Assembly: GCF_024628865.1 (NCBI RefSeq)
Contig: NZ_CP102384.1
Span: 1,809,001 to 1,873,000 of the forward strand
Source of the DNA: Sphingopyxis sp. DBS4
Lineage (GTDB): Bacteria > Pseudomonadota > Alphaproteobacteria > Sphingomonadales > Sphingomonadaceae
Direction: 5' to 3'
DNA length: 64,000 bases
How positions within the stretch are numbered: position 1 is the stretch's first letter; each line of letters opens with the position of its first letter. Positions 27,355-35,562 of the stretch are shown here, piece by piece. The notes beneath the pieces are model-generated. The model worked only from the letters and a program-made list of their open reading frames with translations. It did not search any database and was not told the origin of the DNA. The translations under genes and the position numbers were made by a program.

Positions 27355-27894
27355 ATGGCCAAAGCCGCCACTCCCACCGCCAAGAAAGCCACGCCCAAAG
27401 CGCCCGCGAAAGCCGCCGCAACCAAGGCCGCGCCCGCGCGCAAGCCCGCCGCCGCAAAGGCGACGGCCAAGGATCATCCGATCCGCGACCAGCTCGCGGC
27501 GACGCGCGATACGATCCGGTCGGAAGCGTCGAAAAAGGCCGCGTCGCTGAAGGAAGAGGCGACGACGCTGAAGAATCAGGCGTCGGCCAGGGCGCGCGAC
27601 GCCGCGACCAAAGGCAAGGACAAGGCCGCCGAAGCCGTCGGCAGCCTCGCCAAGATGCTTGAGGACAGCGCCGGCACCGTCGACAGCAAATTCGGCAAGC
27701 AATATGGCGACTATGCCCGCTCGGCCGCGTCGACCGTCGCCGGCCTCGCCACGACGCTCGACAAGAAGGATCTCGACGAGCTCGCCGCCTCGACCAAGGA
27801 TATGGTCAAGAAGAACCCGGCGGTCGCCGTCGGAGCCGCGGCGGTGATCGGCTTCGTGCTTGCGCGGATGCTCAAGGGCGGTTCGAACGACTGA
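27355..27894 (+). CDS. Ala/Lys-rich DUF883/ElaB-like protein
   Basis: 179 aa. A Lys/Ala/Pro-rich N-terminus (1-42, histone-H1-like), a long amphipathic helical region (45-150) and a C-terminal Gly-zipper membrane anchor, KKNPAVAVGAAAVIGFVLARMLKGG (split here at residues 150-175), as in YqjD/ElaB ribosome- and membrane-associated proteins. First of four small genes of this type (27355-29080). Role unknown; a stationary-phase or envelope-stress function is inferred from the family. The 215 bp between the enolase start and this gene hold no gene that I can see. Confidence 0.75.
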   Translation: MAKAATPTAKKATPKAPAKAAATKAAPARKPAAAKATAKDHPIRDQLAATRDTIRSEASKKAASLKEEATTLKNQASARARDAATKGKDKAAEAVGSLAKMLEDSAGTVDSKFGKQYGDYARSAASTVAGLATTLDKKDLDELAASTKDMVKKNPAVAVGAAAVIGFVLARMLKGGSND

Positions 27895-27901
27895 CAGCCG
27901 C

Positions 27902-28354
27902 TTGCCGTCCTCCGACCCCAACCTCCCGCCCGCTTCCGGGCCGCGCAGCTTCGACGGCGTCAGCCACGGCTATGCGCCCGACGGACGTCCGGTCGCGCCG
28001 CCGCCGGTGCCGCTAGAGAAGATCGTCGATGACGTCATCGACAATCTCTCGGCGACCGCGAAAGCCGAACTGGCGCTGCTCGAAGCGCGCAGCGAGCTGG
28101 CGCTGCACGGCGCAAGCTGGACCGCGGCGTGGGGCGCGATCGCGGCCTCGGCGCTAGGCATCGCGATGCTCGCGCTCGCGTTCGGGGCGATCCTGGTGCT
28201 CGCCCCGCATATCGGCCCGCTGCTGGCGACGCTGATCGTCGTCGGCGTGCTGCTCGCCATCGCCGCCTTTGCGGGATGGCGCGCGCAGCGCAGCTATGGC
28301 GACATCCGCACCGCGCTGCGGCGCGACCTGACCAGCGAAAGGGGCGACGACTGA
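27902..28354 (+). CDS. Phage holin family protein (DUF1469/YqjE-like)
   Basis: About 150 aa from a TTG; a second TTG at 27860 is an alternative and neither has a clear ribosome site. A Pro-rich start, then an amphipathic helix (VDDVIDNLSATAKAELALLEARSELALHG) and two TM helices (about 75-97 and 102-124), the layout of YqjE-type holin-fold proteins. In this context it belongs to a chromosomal envelope cluster, not a prophage. The stop overlaps the next start as TGATG. Confidence 0.72.
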   Translation: MPSSDPNLPPASGPRSFDGVSHGYAPDGRPVAPPPVPLEKIVDDVIDNLSATAKAELALLEARSELALHGASWTAAWGAIAASALGIAMLALAFGAILVLAPHIGPLLATLIVVGVLLAIAAFAGWRAQRSYGDIRTALRRDLTSERGDD

Positions 28355-28725
28355 TGCCGGGAACGCGCAACCGCCTGATCAACGCCGCGCGCCGTTCGAT
28401 GCTTCAGCGCGCCGAACTGCACCGGCGGCTCGACGTCGCCAAGGCGGCGTTCAAGCCGGGAGCGCTCGTCGATCGCGGCAAATATCGCCTCGGCGAGAAG
28501 GTCGACGATGCCGCGCATATCGTGCGGCAGGAGTTTCGCGACAATCGCCTGCCGATCGCGCTTGCCGCGGTGGCGGGCGTGGCGTGGCTGTTTCGCGAAC
28601 CGATCAAGGACCATGTGCCGAAGCTGGCGCAAAAGGCGCAGGATCTGGCGGACGCCGTCCTGGACAAATTCCGGCCCGATGCGGCCGAGCCATATCTGGA
28701 GGAAGATGATGAAGCCGCTGAGTGA
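28354..28725 (+). CDS. Small membrane-associated protein, YqjK-like position
   Basis: 123 aa. A basic N-terminus (RNRLINAARRSMLQRAELHRR), a short hydrophobic segment (LPIALAAVAGVAWLF, about 67-81) and an acidic C-terminus (YLEEDDEAAE). I do not recognise a named family. Coupled by TGATG to the holin-like gene and overlapping the next gene by 17 nt, so it is part of the four-gene envelope set. Confidence 0.7.
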   Translation: MPGTRNRLINAARRSMLQRAELHRRLDVAKAAFKPGALVDRGKYRLGEKVDDAAHIVRQEFRDNRLPIALAAVAGVAWLFREPIKDHVPKLAQKAQDLADAVLDKFRPDAAEPYLEEDDEAAE

Positions 28726-29080
28726 AACCGCCAACGACGCCCGCGCGAAAGCGAGTGAACTTGCGGAGAAAACCGCCGAAAATGCGCGCGCGACCGCCGA
28801 AGCGGCGAAGGCGCGCATCCAGGACGGCTATGGCCGCGCCCGCGCCGCGACGAGCGAGCTTGCCGCGAAAGCAGGCGAACAGGCCGATGCCGCGCGCGAA
28901 GCCGCAGGCGAGGCTTATGCAAAGGGCAAGGCGCAGGCAAAACGCGCGAACAGCAAGCTCAAAAGCGCGGCCGAGAAACAGCCGCTGGCGCTTGTCGCGG
29001 GGGCCGTCGCGATCGGCGCGCTGCTCGGTTCGCTGCTGCCGAAATCGGTTCGCAGGGATCGCGCCGACGACGAGGAATGA
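28709..29080 (+). CDS. Ala-rich DUF883/ElaB-like protein
   Basis: 123 aa from ATG 28709, 6 nt after GGAGG (the adjacent ATG at 28706 is too close). An amphipathic Ala/Lys/Glu helix (10-90, LEA-like repeats of the AKA-AE-A kind) then a Gly-zipper anchor, QPLALVAGAVAIGALLGSLL (about 91-110). Like the first gene of the cluster, it resembles YqjD/ElaB. Two anchored paralogues flank the holin-like gene. Confidence 0.72.
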   Translation: MKPLSETANDARAKASELAEKTAENARATAEAAKARIQDGYGRARAATSELAAKAGEQADAAREAAGEAYAKGKAQAKRANSKLKSAAEKQPLALVAGAVAIGALLGSLLPKSVRRDRADDEE

Positions 29081-29161
29081 GCCGACTTGCCGTAGCGGCA
29101 AAGCGCTGGTAGGGGCGCGCATCCTCCCCTCCCCAGCGCTAACCCGCAAGGAAAGCTAGCC

Positions 29162-29377
29162 ATGAGCAAATTGCACCTCGTGTTCGGCGGACGCGTCAGC
29201 GATCCGCAGGGCCTCGATTTCGTCGACCTGAATGCGCTCGACGTCGTCGGCCTGTTCCCCGATTACAAATCCGCCGAAAAGGCGTGGCGTAGCGCAGCCC
29301 AGCGCACGGTCGACGATGCCGAAATGAAATATGTCGTCGTCCACCTGCACAAGCTGTTGCAGCCGGACGCGGAGTAA
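29162..29377 (+). CDS. DUF4170 domain-containing protein
   Basis: 71 aa small soluble protein of a family widespread in alphaproteobacteria. LHLVFGGRVSDPQGLDFVDL and VGLFPDYKSAEKAWRSAAQ are the family landmarks. Function unknown. GGAAAGC lies before the ATG. Confidence 0.85.
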   Translation: MSKLHLVFGGRVSDPQGLDFVDLNALDVVGLFPDYKSAEKAWRSAAQRTVDDAEMKYVVVHLHKLLQPDAE

Positions 29378-29402
29378 TCCGCAGGGCCGCCGCGATAGTT
29401 CC

Positions 29403-29500
29403 CGTCATTGCGAGCGCAGCGAAGCAATCTCCAGCTATCAGCCTTGCGCAAGGCCGATAGCTGGAGATTGCCGCGTCGCCTTCGGCTCCTCGCAATGACG
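29403..29500. repeat. Long palindromic repeat, GTCATTGCGAG family
   Basis: Outer arms CGTCATTGCGAGCGCAGCGA and the matching CTCGCAATGACG enclose a perfect inner stem, CAATCTCCAGCTATC with GATAGCTGGAGATTG, around CAGCCTTGCGCAAGGCC. Located between the DUF4170 gene and the convergent NDUFS4-like gene. Confidence 0.88.
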
Positions 29501-29512
29501 GCTAATTAGAAC

Positions 29513-29791
29513 TCAGCGGAAATTGTCGGCGTAGGCCTGAATCTTCAGCGTCCGGACCGGCGTCGGCGCGATCTCGACATCGATCCCGTTCTTCTCGGCA
29601 TAGGCGACCGCTTCGTCGCGGGTCGCGAAGCCCAGCCGAAGCTGGCGCCGCGTGTCACCGCTGCCCGCCCAACCCATCAGCGGATCGGCCTTGCGCGCCT
29701 CGGCGGGCGCATATTCCAGCATCCAGCGCTGCGTGCCGGCACGGCCCGACTGCATCGCATTCTTGGGTTTCTGGAAGATACGCGCTTTCAT
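29513..29791 (-). CDS. NADH dehydrogenase accessory subunit, NDUFS4/ETC complex I-like
   Basis: 92 aa from ATG 29791, with a GGACGAG ribosome site; a GTG at 29797 is an alternative. ARIFQKPKNAMQSG at the start, and the GWAGSGDTRRQLRLGFATRDEAVAYAEKNG segment (split at about residues 42-70), are typical of the alphaproteobacterial homologue of the 18-kDa complex I subunit. Peripheral subunit of respiratory complex I. Confidence 0.88.
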   Translation of the reverse strand: MKARIFQKPKNAMQSGRAGTQRWMLEYAPAEARKADPLMGWAGSGDTRRQLRLGFATRDEAVAYAEKNGIDVEIAPTPVRTLKIQAYADNFR

Positions 29792-29858
29792 CGACACTCG
29801 TCCTGACAGGGTGACTCTGCAGCCGCCTTAGCGCCAAGCGGGCGGCACGAAAAGAGGC

Positions 29859-32324
29859 CTATTGCCCATCGCGCCGCGCCTGCGCCGCCTTGGTCAGCAA
29901 AGTCGGCCGCGCGGACGCCGGGTCGTCGGGCCAGCTATGCCTGGGGTAGCGCCCACGCATCTCCTTCGCGACCTCGGACCAGCTTCCGGTCCAGAAGCTG
30001 GCGATGTCGCGGCTCGTCTGGATCGGGCGGTGCGCGGGCGAGGTCAGCGCGAGGACGAGCGGCACCGGCGGATCGCCGATCGCCGGATGGCGCGCGAGGC
30101 CGAACATCTCCTGCACCCGCACGCTGACCGTCGGGCCGCCGTCGGCGCCATAGTCGATCGCATGGCGACTGCCTGCAGGGGTTACATAATCGGCGGGGGC
30201 GAGCTTTTCGAGCAATTGCCGCGCGGGCCAGTCGAGCAGGCCGGACAGCGCGTCGGCAAGCCGCTGGTCGCCGATATCGCGCAGCCCGCGCGTCTTGTCG
30301 AGCAAGGGCGCGAGCCAGATGTCGAGGCTGTCGGCGAGCGCGGGCGCCGATAGCGCATCGAGCCCCGCAAAGGACGCGCGCTGGCGCAGCGCCTGCGACA
30401 CCGGCCCCCAACCGATCAGCCCGAGCCCCTTTTCGCGCACCGCCGCGAGGCGTACCGCGACATCATCCTCGGCGCCTTCGGCCCGCCCCGCCTGCCCGCT
30501 CGACAGCGCGATCGCACCAAGCCGCCGCTCGCGGCGATGGTCGACGCGGTCGCTGTCCGCATCGTAGCGGCTCGCCGAGCGGCTGACGATCTGATCGGCG
30601 AAAATCGCCTCGACCTCGGCGAGCGTGATCGGTGCCGCGCCGAGGATGCGCACGCCCGCCGCGTGCCCCTGCGCGTCGGCGATGGCGAGCCATTCGCTGT
30701 TCGCCAGCGGATCGAGCGGATCGAGCTTGTAGGCGCGGCCGCCCGCGCTCAGATAGTCGCCGCGCTGGCCTGCGCGCTGGCGCGCGACGCGATCGGGCCA
30801 CGCCGTCGCGATCCAGCCGCCGACCGACCGCTCGCCGAGCGCCCCCGCGTCCGCCGCCAGCCTTTCGCCAAGCCCGGCCAGCCGCCGCGCGAGCCGCCAC
30901 GCCCCTTCGGCGCGGTCGCCCTTCATACCGCGCCAGCGCGAAAGCCGCGCCTCGACATCGACCCCGCGTCCGCCGAGCCCCGGCTCGGTGAGCAGCACCG
31001 CGAGCTTCGCGGCCCTATCGGCCTCCCCCGCGCGCGCCGCGTCGAGCAGCATGTGCGCGAGCGGCACCGGCAGTGGAATTGCGGCGAGCGCCTTGCCGTG
31101 CGCGGTGATCCGTCCGTCGTAGCCGAGCGCGCCGATTGCCTGGAGCCGCGCCTTGGCTTCGGCGATCGCGGCCGGCGACGGCGGGTCGAGCCAGCCCAGT
31201 TGGCGCGGATCGACGATCCCCCAACTCGCGCAGTCGAGCACGACGGGCATCAGGTCGTTTTCGTGAATTTCAGGCGGGTCGAAGGGCGGCATTCCCGCCG
31301 TCGCGGCCGCTTCCCACAAACGATAGGCGACCCCCGGCCCCTGCCGCGCCGCGCGGCCCGCGCGCTGGGTCGCCGACGCCTGGCTCGCGCGCTCGGTGAC
31401 GAGCCGCGCGATGCCGGCAGCCTTGTCGAAGCGCGGACGCCGCGACAGCCCCGCATCGATCACGATCCGCACCCCCTCGATGGTCAAACTCGTCTCGGCG
31501 ATGCTGGTGGCGAGGATCAGCTTGCGCCCGCCGTCGGGATCGCGAACGAGTGCGCGCCGTTGCGCCGCCGGATCGATCTGGCCGTGCAGCCGGTGGACGA
31601 CGAGCGGTAGCCCCGCCGCCTCGACCGCCGCCGCGGCGCGCTCGATGTCAGCGGCGCCAGGCAGAAAGGCGAGCATGTCACCCTCCCCTTCATCGGCCAT
31701 CGCCTGCCGCACCGCCATGAGCACGCTCGCTTCCAGTCGATCCTCGGCGCGGCGGCTCACATGGCGCAGGTCGAGCGGCCAGCTCTTGCCTTCGCTCCTC
31801 ACCACCGGTGCATCGCCGAGCAGCGCCGCGAAGCGGGCGCCGTCGAGCGTTGCCGACATCGCGACAAGACGGAGGTCGTCGCGCAGCCCCTGCTGCGCGT
31901 CGATGGCGAGCGCGAGCGCGAAATCGCCGTCGAGGCTGCGTTCGTGCACCTCGTCGAACAATACGGCGGAAACGCCTTGCAACTCGGGGTCGGCGAGGAT
32001 GCGGTTGCGAAACAGCCCCGGCGTCATCACCAGCAGCCGCGTCGCCGCCGACTGCTTGCTGTCGAGCCGCGTGGCATAGCCGACGCGCCCACCGACAGTC
32101 TCGCCCATCTCCTCGGCGATCCGCTCGGCCGCCGCGCGCGCCGCGAGCCGACGCGGCGACAGCAACCACACCGCGCCCTTGCACCACGGTTGATCGAGCA
32201 ACGCGGGCGCGACCCGCGTCGTCTTGCCCGCCCCCGGCGGCGCGACGACGACCGCGTTAGGCTTCAGCAGCAGCGCCGCCATGATGTCGGGCAGCACCGC
32301 ATCGATCGGCAGCGCCTGCCTCAT
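29859..32324 (-). CDS. hrpB: ATP-dependent helicase HrpB
   Basis: 821 aa DEAH-box helicase. Walker A APPGAGKTT (about 28-36), LLSPRRLAARAAAERI, the DEVH box LFDEVHERSLDGD, SAT in VAMSATLDG, LATSIAETSLTIEGV and QRAGRAARQGPG, then the HrpB C-terminal domain (about 480-820). Substrate RNA unknown in this group. Starts 4 bp after the polyprenyl synthase stop and may be co-transcribed. Confidence 0.95.
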   Translation of the reverse strand: MRQALPIDAVLPDIMAALLLKPNAVVVAPPGAGKTTRVAPALLDQPWCKGAVWLLSPRRLAARAAAERIAEEMGETVGGRVGYATRLDSKQSAATRLLVMTPGLFRNRILADPELQGVSAVLFDEVHERSLDGDFALALAIDAQQGLRDDLRLVAMSATLDGARFAALLGDAPVVRSEGKSWPLDLRHVSRRAEDRLEASVLMAVRQAMADEGEGDMLAFLPGAADIERAAAAVEAAGLPLVVHRLHGQIDPAAQRRALVRDPDGGRKLILATSIAETSLTIEGVRIVIDAGLSRRPRFDKAAGIARLVTERASQASATQRAGRAARQGPGVAYRLWEAAATAGMPPFDPPEIHENDLMPVVLDCASWGIVDPRQLGWLDPPSPAAIAEAKARLQAIGALGYDGRITAHGKALAAIPLPVPLAHMLLDAARAGEADRAAKLAVLLTEPGLGGRGVDVEARLSRWRGMKGDRAEGAWRLARRLAGLGERLAADAGALGERSVGGWIATAWPDRVARQRAGQRGDYLSAGGRAYKLDPLDPLANSEWLAIADAQGHAAGVRILGAAPITLAEVEAIFADQIVSRSASRYDADSDRVDHRRERRLGAIALSSGQAGRAEGAEDDVAVRLAAVREKGLGLIGWGPVSQALRQRASFAGLDALSAPALADSLDIWLAPLLDKTRGLRDIGDQRLADALSGLLDWPARQLLEKLAPADYVTPAGSRHAIDYGADGGPTVSVRVQEMFGLARHPAIGDPPVPLVLALTSPAHRPIQTSRDIASFWTGSWSEVAKEMRGRYPRHSWPDDPASARPTLLTKAAQARRDGQ

Positions 32325-32328
32325 GGTG

Positions 32329-33342
32329 TCAGTAAGCGCGGGCGACCGCGAAGGCGACGGCTTCGGTCAGCGCGTTCTTCGCCTGGCTTGCGCGAAAACC
32401 GCCGATCGCATCGACCGCGCGCTGGCCGTAATGGCGCGCCCGCGCCAGCGTGTCGGCGATCGTGTCGTGCTTCAACAGCAGGCTCTTGGCATGGGCAAGG
32501 TCGGCATCCGACGTGCGGTGCCCGACGATCGCCTGTTTCCAGAACTCGCGCTCCTCGGCGCTGCCGCGCGCATAGGCGAGGATCACGGGCAGCGTCACCT
32601 TGCCGTCGCGGAAGTCGTCACCGACCCCCTTCCCCATCGTTTCCGCGTCGGAGACATAGTCGATCGCGTCGTCGACGAGCTGGAAAGCGATGCCGAGGTT
32701 GCGGCCATAGGCGTCGAGCGCGGCTTCGGTCGCGTCGTCGCGCTCGGCAACGACCGCGGCGATCTTGCATGCGGCGGCGAACAGTTCGGCGGTCTTGGCG
32801 TTGATGATCGCGAGATACTGGTCCTCGCTCGTCTCGATCCGGCGCTGCGCCGAAAGCTGGTTGACCTCGCCCTCCGCGATCACCGCCGAGGCGCGCGAGA
32901 GGATCTTCAGCACCTTCAGCGACCCGTCTTCGACCATCACCTCGAAAGCGCGGCTGAACAGGAAATCGCCGACCAGCACCGAGGCGCTGTTGCCCCAGAT
33001 GATGTTCGCGGTCTTGCGGCCGCGGCGCAGGTCCGACCCGTCGACGACATCGTCGTGAAGCAGGGTTGCGGTGTGGATGAACTCGACCGCGGCGGCGAGC
33101 TTGCAATGGCGATGCCCCGGATAATCGAGCAACTTGCCGCAGGCGAGCGTCAGCATCGGCCGCATCCGCTTGCCGCCGCCCGCGATCAGGTGGCCCGCCA
33201 GCTCGGGAATCAGCGGAACTTCGGACTGCATCCGGTCGAGAATGACCGCATTCACTTCGTTCATGTCGGCGGCGACGAGCGCCATCATCGGGTCGAGCGA
33301 GGGCGGCCGGTCGCCGTGGAGCTGGTGGATGTCCGCAGTCAT
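32329..33342 (-). CDS. Polyprenyl (octa-/decaprenyl) diphosphate synthase
   Basis: 337 aa trans-isoprenyl diphosphate synthase that makes the quinone side chain. First Asp-rich motif TLLHDDVVDGSDLRRG (about 93-108), second FQLVDDAIDY (about 221-230), plus GGGKRMRP near residue 55. The small residues before the first motif suggest a long product, such as the Q10 tail typical of sphingomonads. The ATG at 33342 was chosen over the upstream frame. Confidence 0.92.
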   Translation of the reverse strand: MTADIHQLHGDRPPSLDPMMALVAADMNEVNAVILDRMQSEVPLIPELAGHLIAGGGKRMRPMLTLACGKLLDYPGHRHCKLAAAVEFIHTATLLHDDVVDGSDLRRGRKTANIIWGNSASVLVGDFLFSRAFEVMVEDGSLKVLKILSRASAVIAEGEVNQLSAQRRIETSEDQYLAIINAKTAELFAAACKIAAVVAERDDATEAALDAYGRNLGIAFQLVDDAIDYVSDAETMGKGVGDDFRDGKVTLPVILAYARGSAEEREFWKQAIVGHRTSDADLAHAKSLLLKHDTIADTLARARHYGQRAVDAIGGFRASQAKNALTEAVAFAVARAY

Positions 33343-33446
33343 GACAAGCGCCGCATTGGCCGCGCGCCTGCAAATTTGCAACGACTTTCGGCTTGCCTTG
33401 CTCCCCCGCCCGGTGCCAAGCGTGCCGGGCATAAGAGGAGCCGCGC

Positions 33447-33734
33447 ATGGACGATCAACTCAGCCGTTACCGCCAGAGCATCGACAATATCGACGCGGCG
33501 CTCGTCTATATGCTGGCGGAGCGGTTCAAGGTGACCAAGGCGGTCGGCGAGCTCAAGGCGCGGATCGACCTGCCCCCCGCCGACCCGGACCGCGAGGCGC
33601 GACAGGTCGAGCGGATGCGCAGCCTGGCGCGCGATGCCGATCTCGATCCCGATTTCACCGAAAAATTCCTGCGCTTCATCATCGACGAAGTGATCCGTCA
33701 CCACGAACAGGCCAAGCGGGAGAGCGAGGCATGA
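33447..33734 (+). CDS. Chorismate mutase, AroQ type
   Basis: 95 aa all-helical AroQ domain. RQSIDNIDAALVYMLAERF gives the N-terminal Arg and the Arg/Lys (KVTKAVGELKA) active-site residues. Converts chorismate to prephenate for Phe and Tyr. The stop overlaps the GST start as ATGA. A second AroQ-like gene is at 52737-53045. Confidence 0.9.
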   Translation: MDDQLSRYRQSIDNIDAALVYMLAERFKVTKAVGELKARIDLPPADPDREARQVERMRSLARDADLDPDFTEKFLRFIIDEVIRHHEQAKRESEA

Positions 33735-34420
33735 CCCATCCGATCTTCGCCAAATGGCCGGCCGAGCACCCCGACCGGCTCCAGCTTTTCGGCGCGCCGA
33801 CCCCCAACGGGGTCAAGGTCAGCATCATGCTCGAAGAAACCGGCCTGCCCTATGAGGCGCACCGCGTCGACATCATGGCGAACGAAAGCCACGACCCCGC
33901 TTTCCTGTCGCTCAACCCGAACGGCAAGATTCCGGCGATCTACGACCCCGACGGCCCCGGCGGCAAACCGCTCGCGCTGTTCGAATCGGGCGCGATCCTG
34001 ATCTATCTTGCGGACAAGACGGGGCGGTTCCTTCCCGAGGACGCCGGCCGCCGGTACGAAGCGATCCAGTGGCTGATGTGGCAGATGGGCGGCGCCGGGC
34101 CGATCTTCGGTCAACTCGGCTTCTTCCACAAATTCGTTGGCCGCGACTATGAGGACAAGCGCCCTCGCGATCGCTACGCGGCGGAATCGGCGCGGCTGCT
34201 CGGCGTTCTCGATGGCCGGCTGGCGGAGCGGACGTGGATCATGGACGAAGATTACAGCATCGCCGACATCTCGCTGCTCGGCTGGGTGCGCAACCTGATT
34301 ACCTTCTACGACGCGGCGGAAATCGTCGGGTTCGAGCGGTTCGAGCATGTCCAGGCCTGGCTCGACCGCGGGCTCGCGCGTCCGGCGGTGCAGCGCGGAT
34401 TGGTCGTCGGAGCGGCCTGA
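33731..34420 (+). CDS. Glutathione S-transferase family protein, YfcG/Ure2p-like
   Basis: 229 aa. Thioredoxin-like N-terminal domain (15-100) with TPNGVKVSIMLEETGLPYE and SLNPNGKIPAI and a GSH-contact ESGAILIYLA; all-helical C-terminal domain (105-225) with MWQMGGAGPIFGQLGFF and YSIADISLLGW. Disulfide-bond oxidoreductase-like GST. Translationally coupled to chorismate mutase. Confidence 0.9.
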   Translation: MTHPIFAKWPAEHPDRLQLFGAPTPNGVKVSIMLEETGLPYEAHRVDIMANESHDPAFLSLNPNGKIPAIYDPDGPGGKPLALFESGAILIYLADKTGRFLPEDAGRRYEAIQWLMWQMGGAGPIFGQLGFFHKFVGRDYEDKRPRDRYAAESARLLGVLDGRLAERTWIMDEDYSIADISLLGWVRNLITFYDAAEIVGFERFEHVQAWLDRGLARPAVQRGLVVGAA

Positions 34421-34537
34421 ACCGCACATGGTGGATAAGTAGCCGCAGCGTCCGCGTCGGCGCTTGCTCGCGACAACCGGCTCCTTCACCATTGGGGCGG
34501 GGCGCGATGATCATGCTCCGCGGACCAGGAGGATGAC

Positions 34538-35515
34538 ATGCTGCGCCGATCCGGTCTCGTGACGACATTGTTGGCGAGCCTGACGATCGCCCCGGCGGTC
34601 GTGACGGCCGGAGCAGAAGCCAAGCCGACAGCGGCAGCGCCAGCGGGCGTCTGGCAACCTCCGTCCGGTCTTCGCCAGATACCGATCTGGCCCAGCGAAA
34701 GACCCGATGGCACCGATGCATCGCAGCCCGCGGAGAGCGCGGTGACCGCGGATCGCCCCGTCGCGGGACGCCCATGGACTTTCATCCTCAATGTCTCCGT
34801 CCCGACGATGACCGTGTTTCCCGCCAAGGGCCGGAACAGCGGCGTATCGATGATCGTCTTTCCCGGCGGCGGGTTTCAGGGGCTCGCCATCGATCTGGAG
34901 GGAACCGAGATATGCGATTGGATGACGGCGAAGGGCATCACCTGCATACTCCTGAAATACCGCGTCCCAAAAAGCGCCCATCATTGGGACAAGGGTTGCA
35001 AATGCCATATCACCCCCGACGTTCCGCGCGCGCTTCAGGATGCCCAGCGAACGATCCGGCTCGTTCGCAGCCAGGCCAAGGCCTTGATGGTCGATCCGGC
35101 CAAGATCGGCGTGATCGGCATGTCGGCGGGCGGATACCTCGTCGCGCAGACCAGCAACCTGTTCGATCCGGTCTATAAACCCGTCGACGACGCCGACAGG
35201 CTGAGCAGTCGTCCCGATTTCGCGATCGCGCTTTATCCCGGCCACCTCTGCCGCACCGGCGCGACGCTCGACCCCGATCTGCACGTCACCAAACAGACCT
35301 CGCCGACTTTTCTGCTGCAGGCGTGGAACGACCCGGTCGACGATATATGCAACAGCACGCTCTATGCGCGCGCGCTCGACGACGCCGGCGTGTCTGCCGA
35401 GGTTCATCTGTTCGCCAAAGGCGGCCACGCGTTCGGCCTGAGGCCGAACGAACACGGCATCACCCGCTGGCCGGAACTGGTGGAAAATTGGCTGAAGGAA
35501 ATGGCGTTTCTTTAG
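34538..35515 (+). CDS. Exported alpha/beta hydrolase, BD-FAE-type esterase
   Basis: 325 aa with a signal peptide (1-28). Oxyanion segment VFPGGGFQGL (about 107-116), nucleophile elbow GMSAGG (about 193-198), Asp in WNDPVDD and His in GGHAFGL. Layout of periplasmic carbohydrate esterases. GGAGG at a 5-6 nt spacing fixes ATG 34538. A substrate with acetyl or feruloyl esters is inferred from the family. Confidence 0.88.
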   Translation: MLRRSGLVTTLLASLTIAPAVVTAGAEAKPTAAAPAGVWQPPSGLRQIPIWPSERPDGTDASQPAESAVTADRPVAGRPWTFILNVSVPTMTVFPAKGRNSGVSMIVFPGGGFQGLAIDLEGTEICDWMTAKGITCILLKYRVPKSAHHWDKGCKCHITPDVPRALQDAQRTIRLVRSQAKALMVDPAKIGVIGMSAGGYLVAQTSNLFDPVYKPVDDADRLSSRPDFAIALYPGHLCRTGATLDPDLHVTKQTSPTFLLQAWNDPVDDICNSTLYARALDDAGVSAEVHLFAKGGHAFGLRPNEHGITRWPELVENWLKEMAFL

Positions 35516-35529
35516 GGTCAGGACCCTAA
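35512..35529. other. Perfect short palindrome at esterase stop
   Basis: TTAGGGTC-AG-GACCCTAA, an 8-bp perfect inverted repeat that includes the stop codon of the esterase gene. It may end transcription or mark a protein site; no T tract follows. Confidence 0.35.
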
Positions 35530-35562
35530 GCCCATCGGTCGTCGTCGACGTGGTCGACGCGG

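Noticed and set aside
27902..28354. Holin-fold protein as evidence of a prophage
   Set aside because: It is embedded in a chromosomal YqjD/ElaB-like set; no other phage genes are present.
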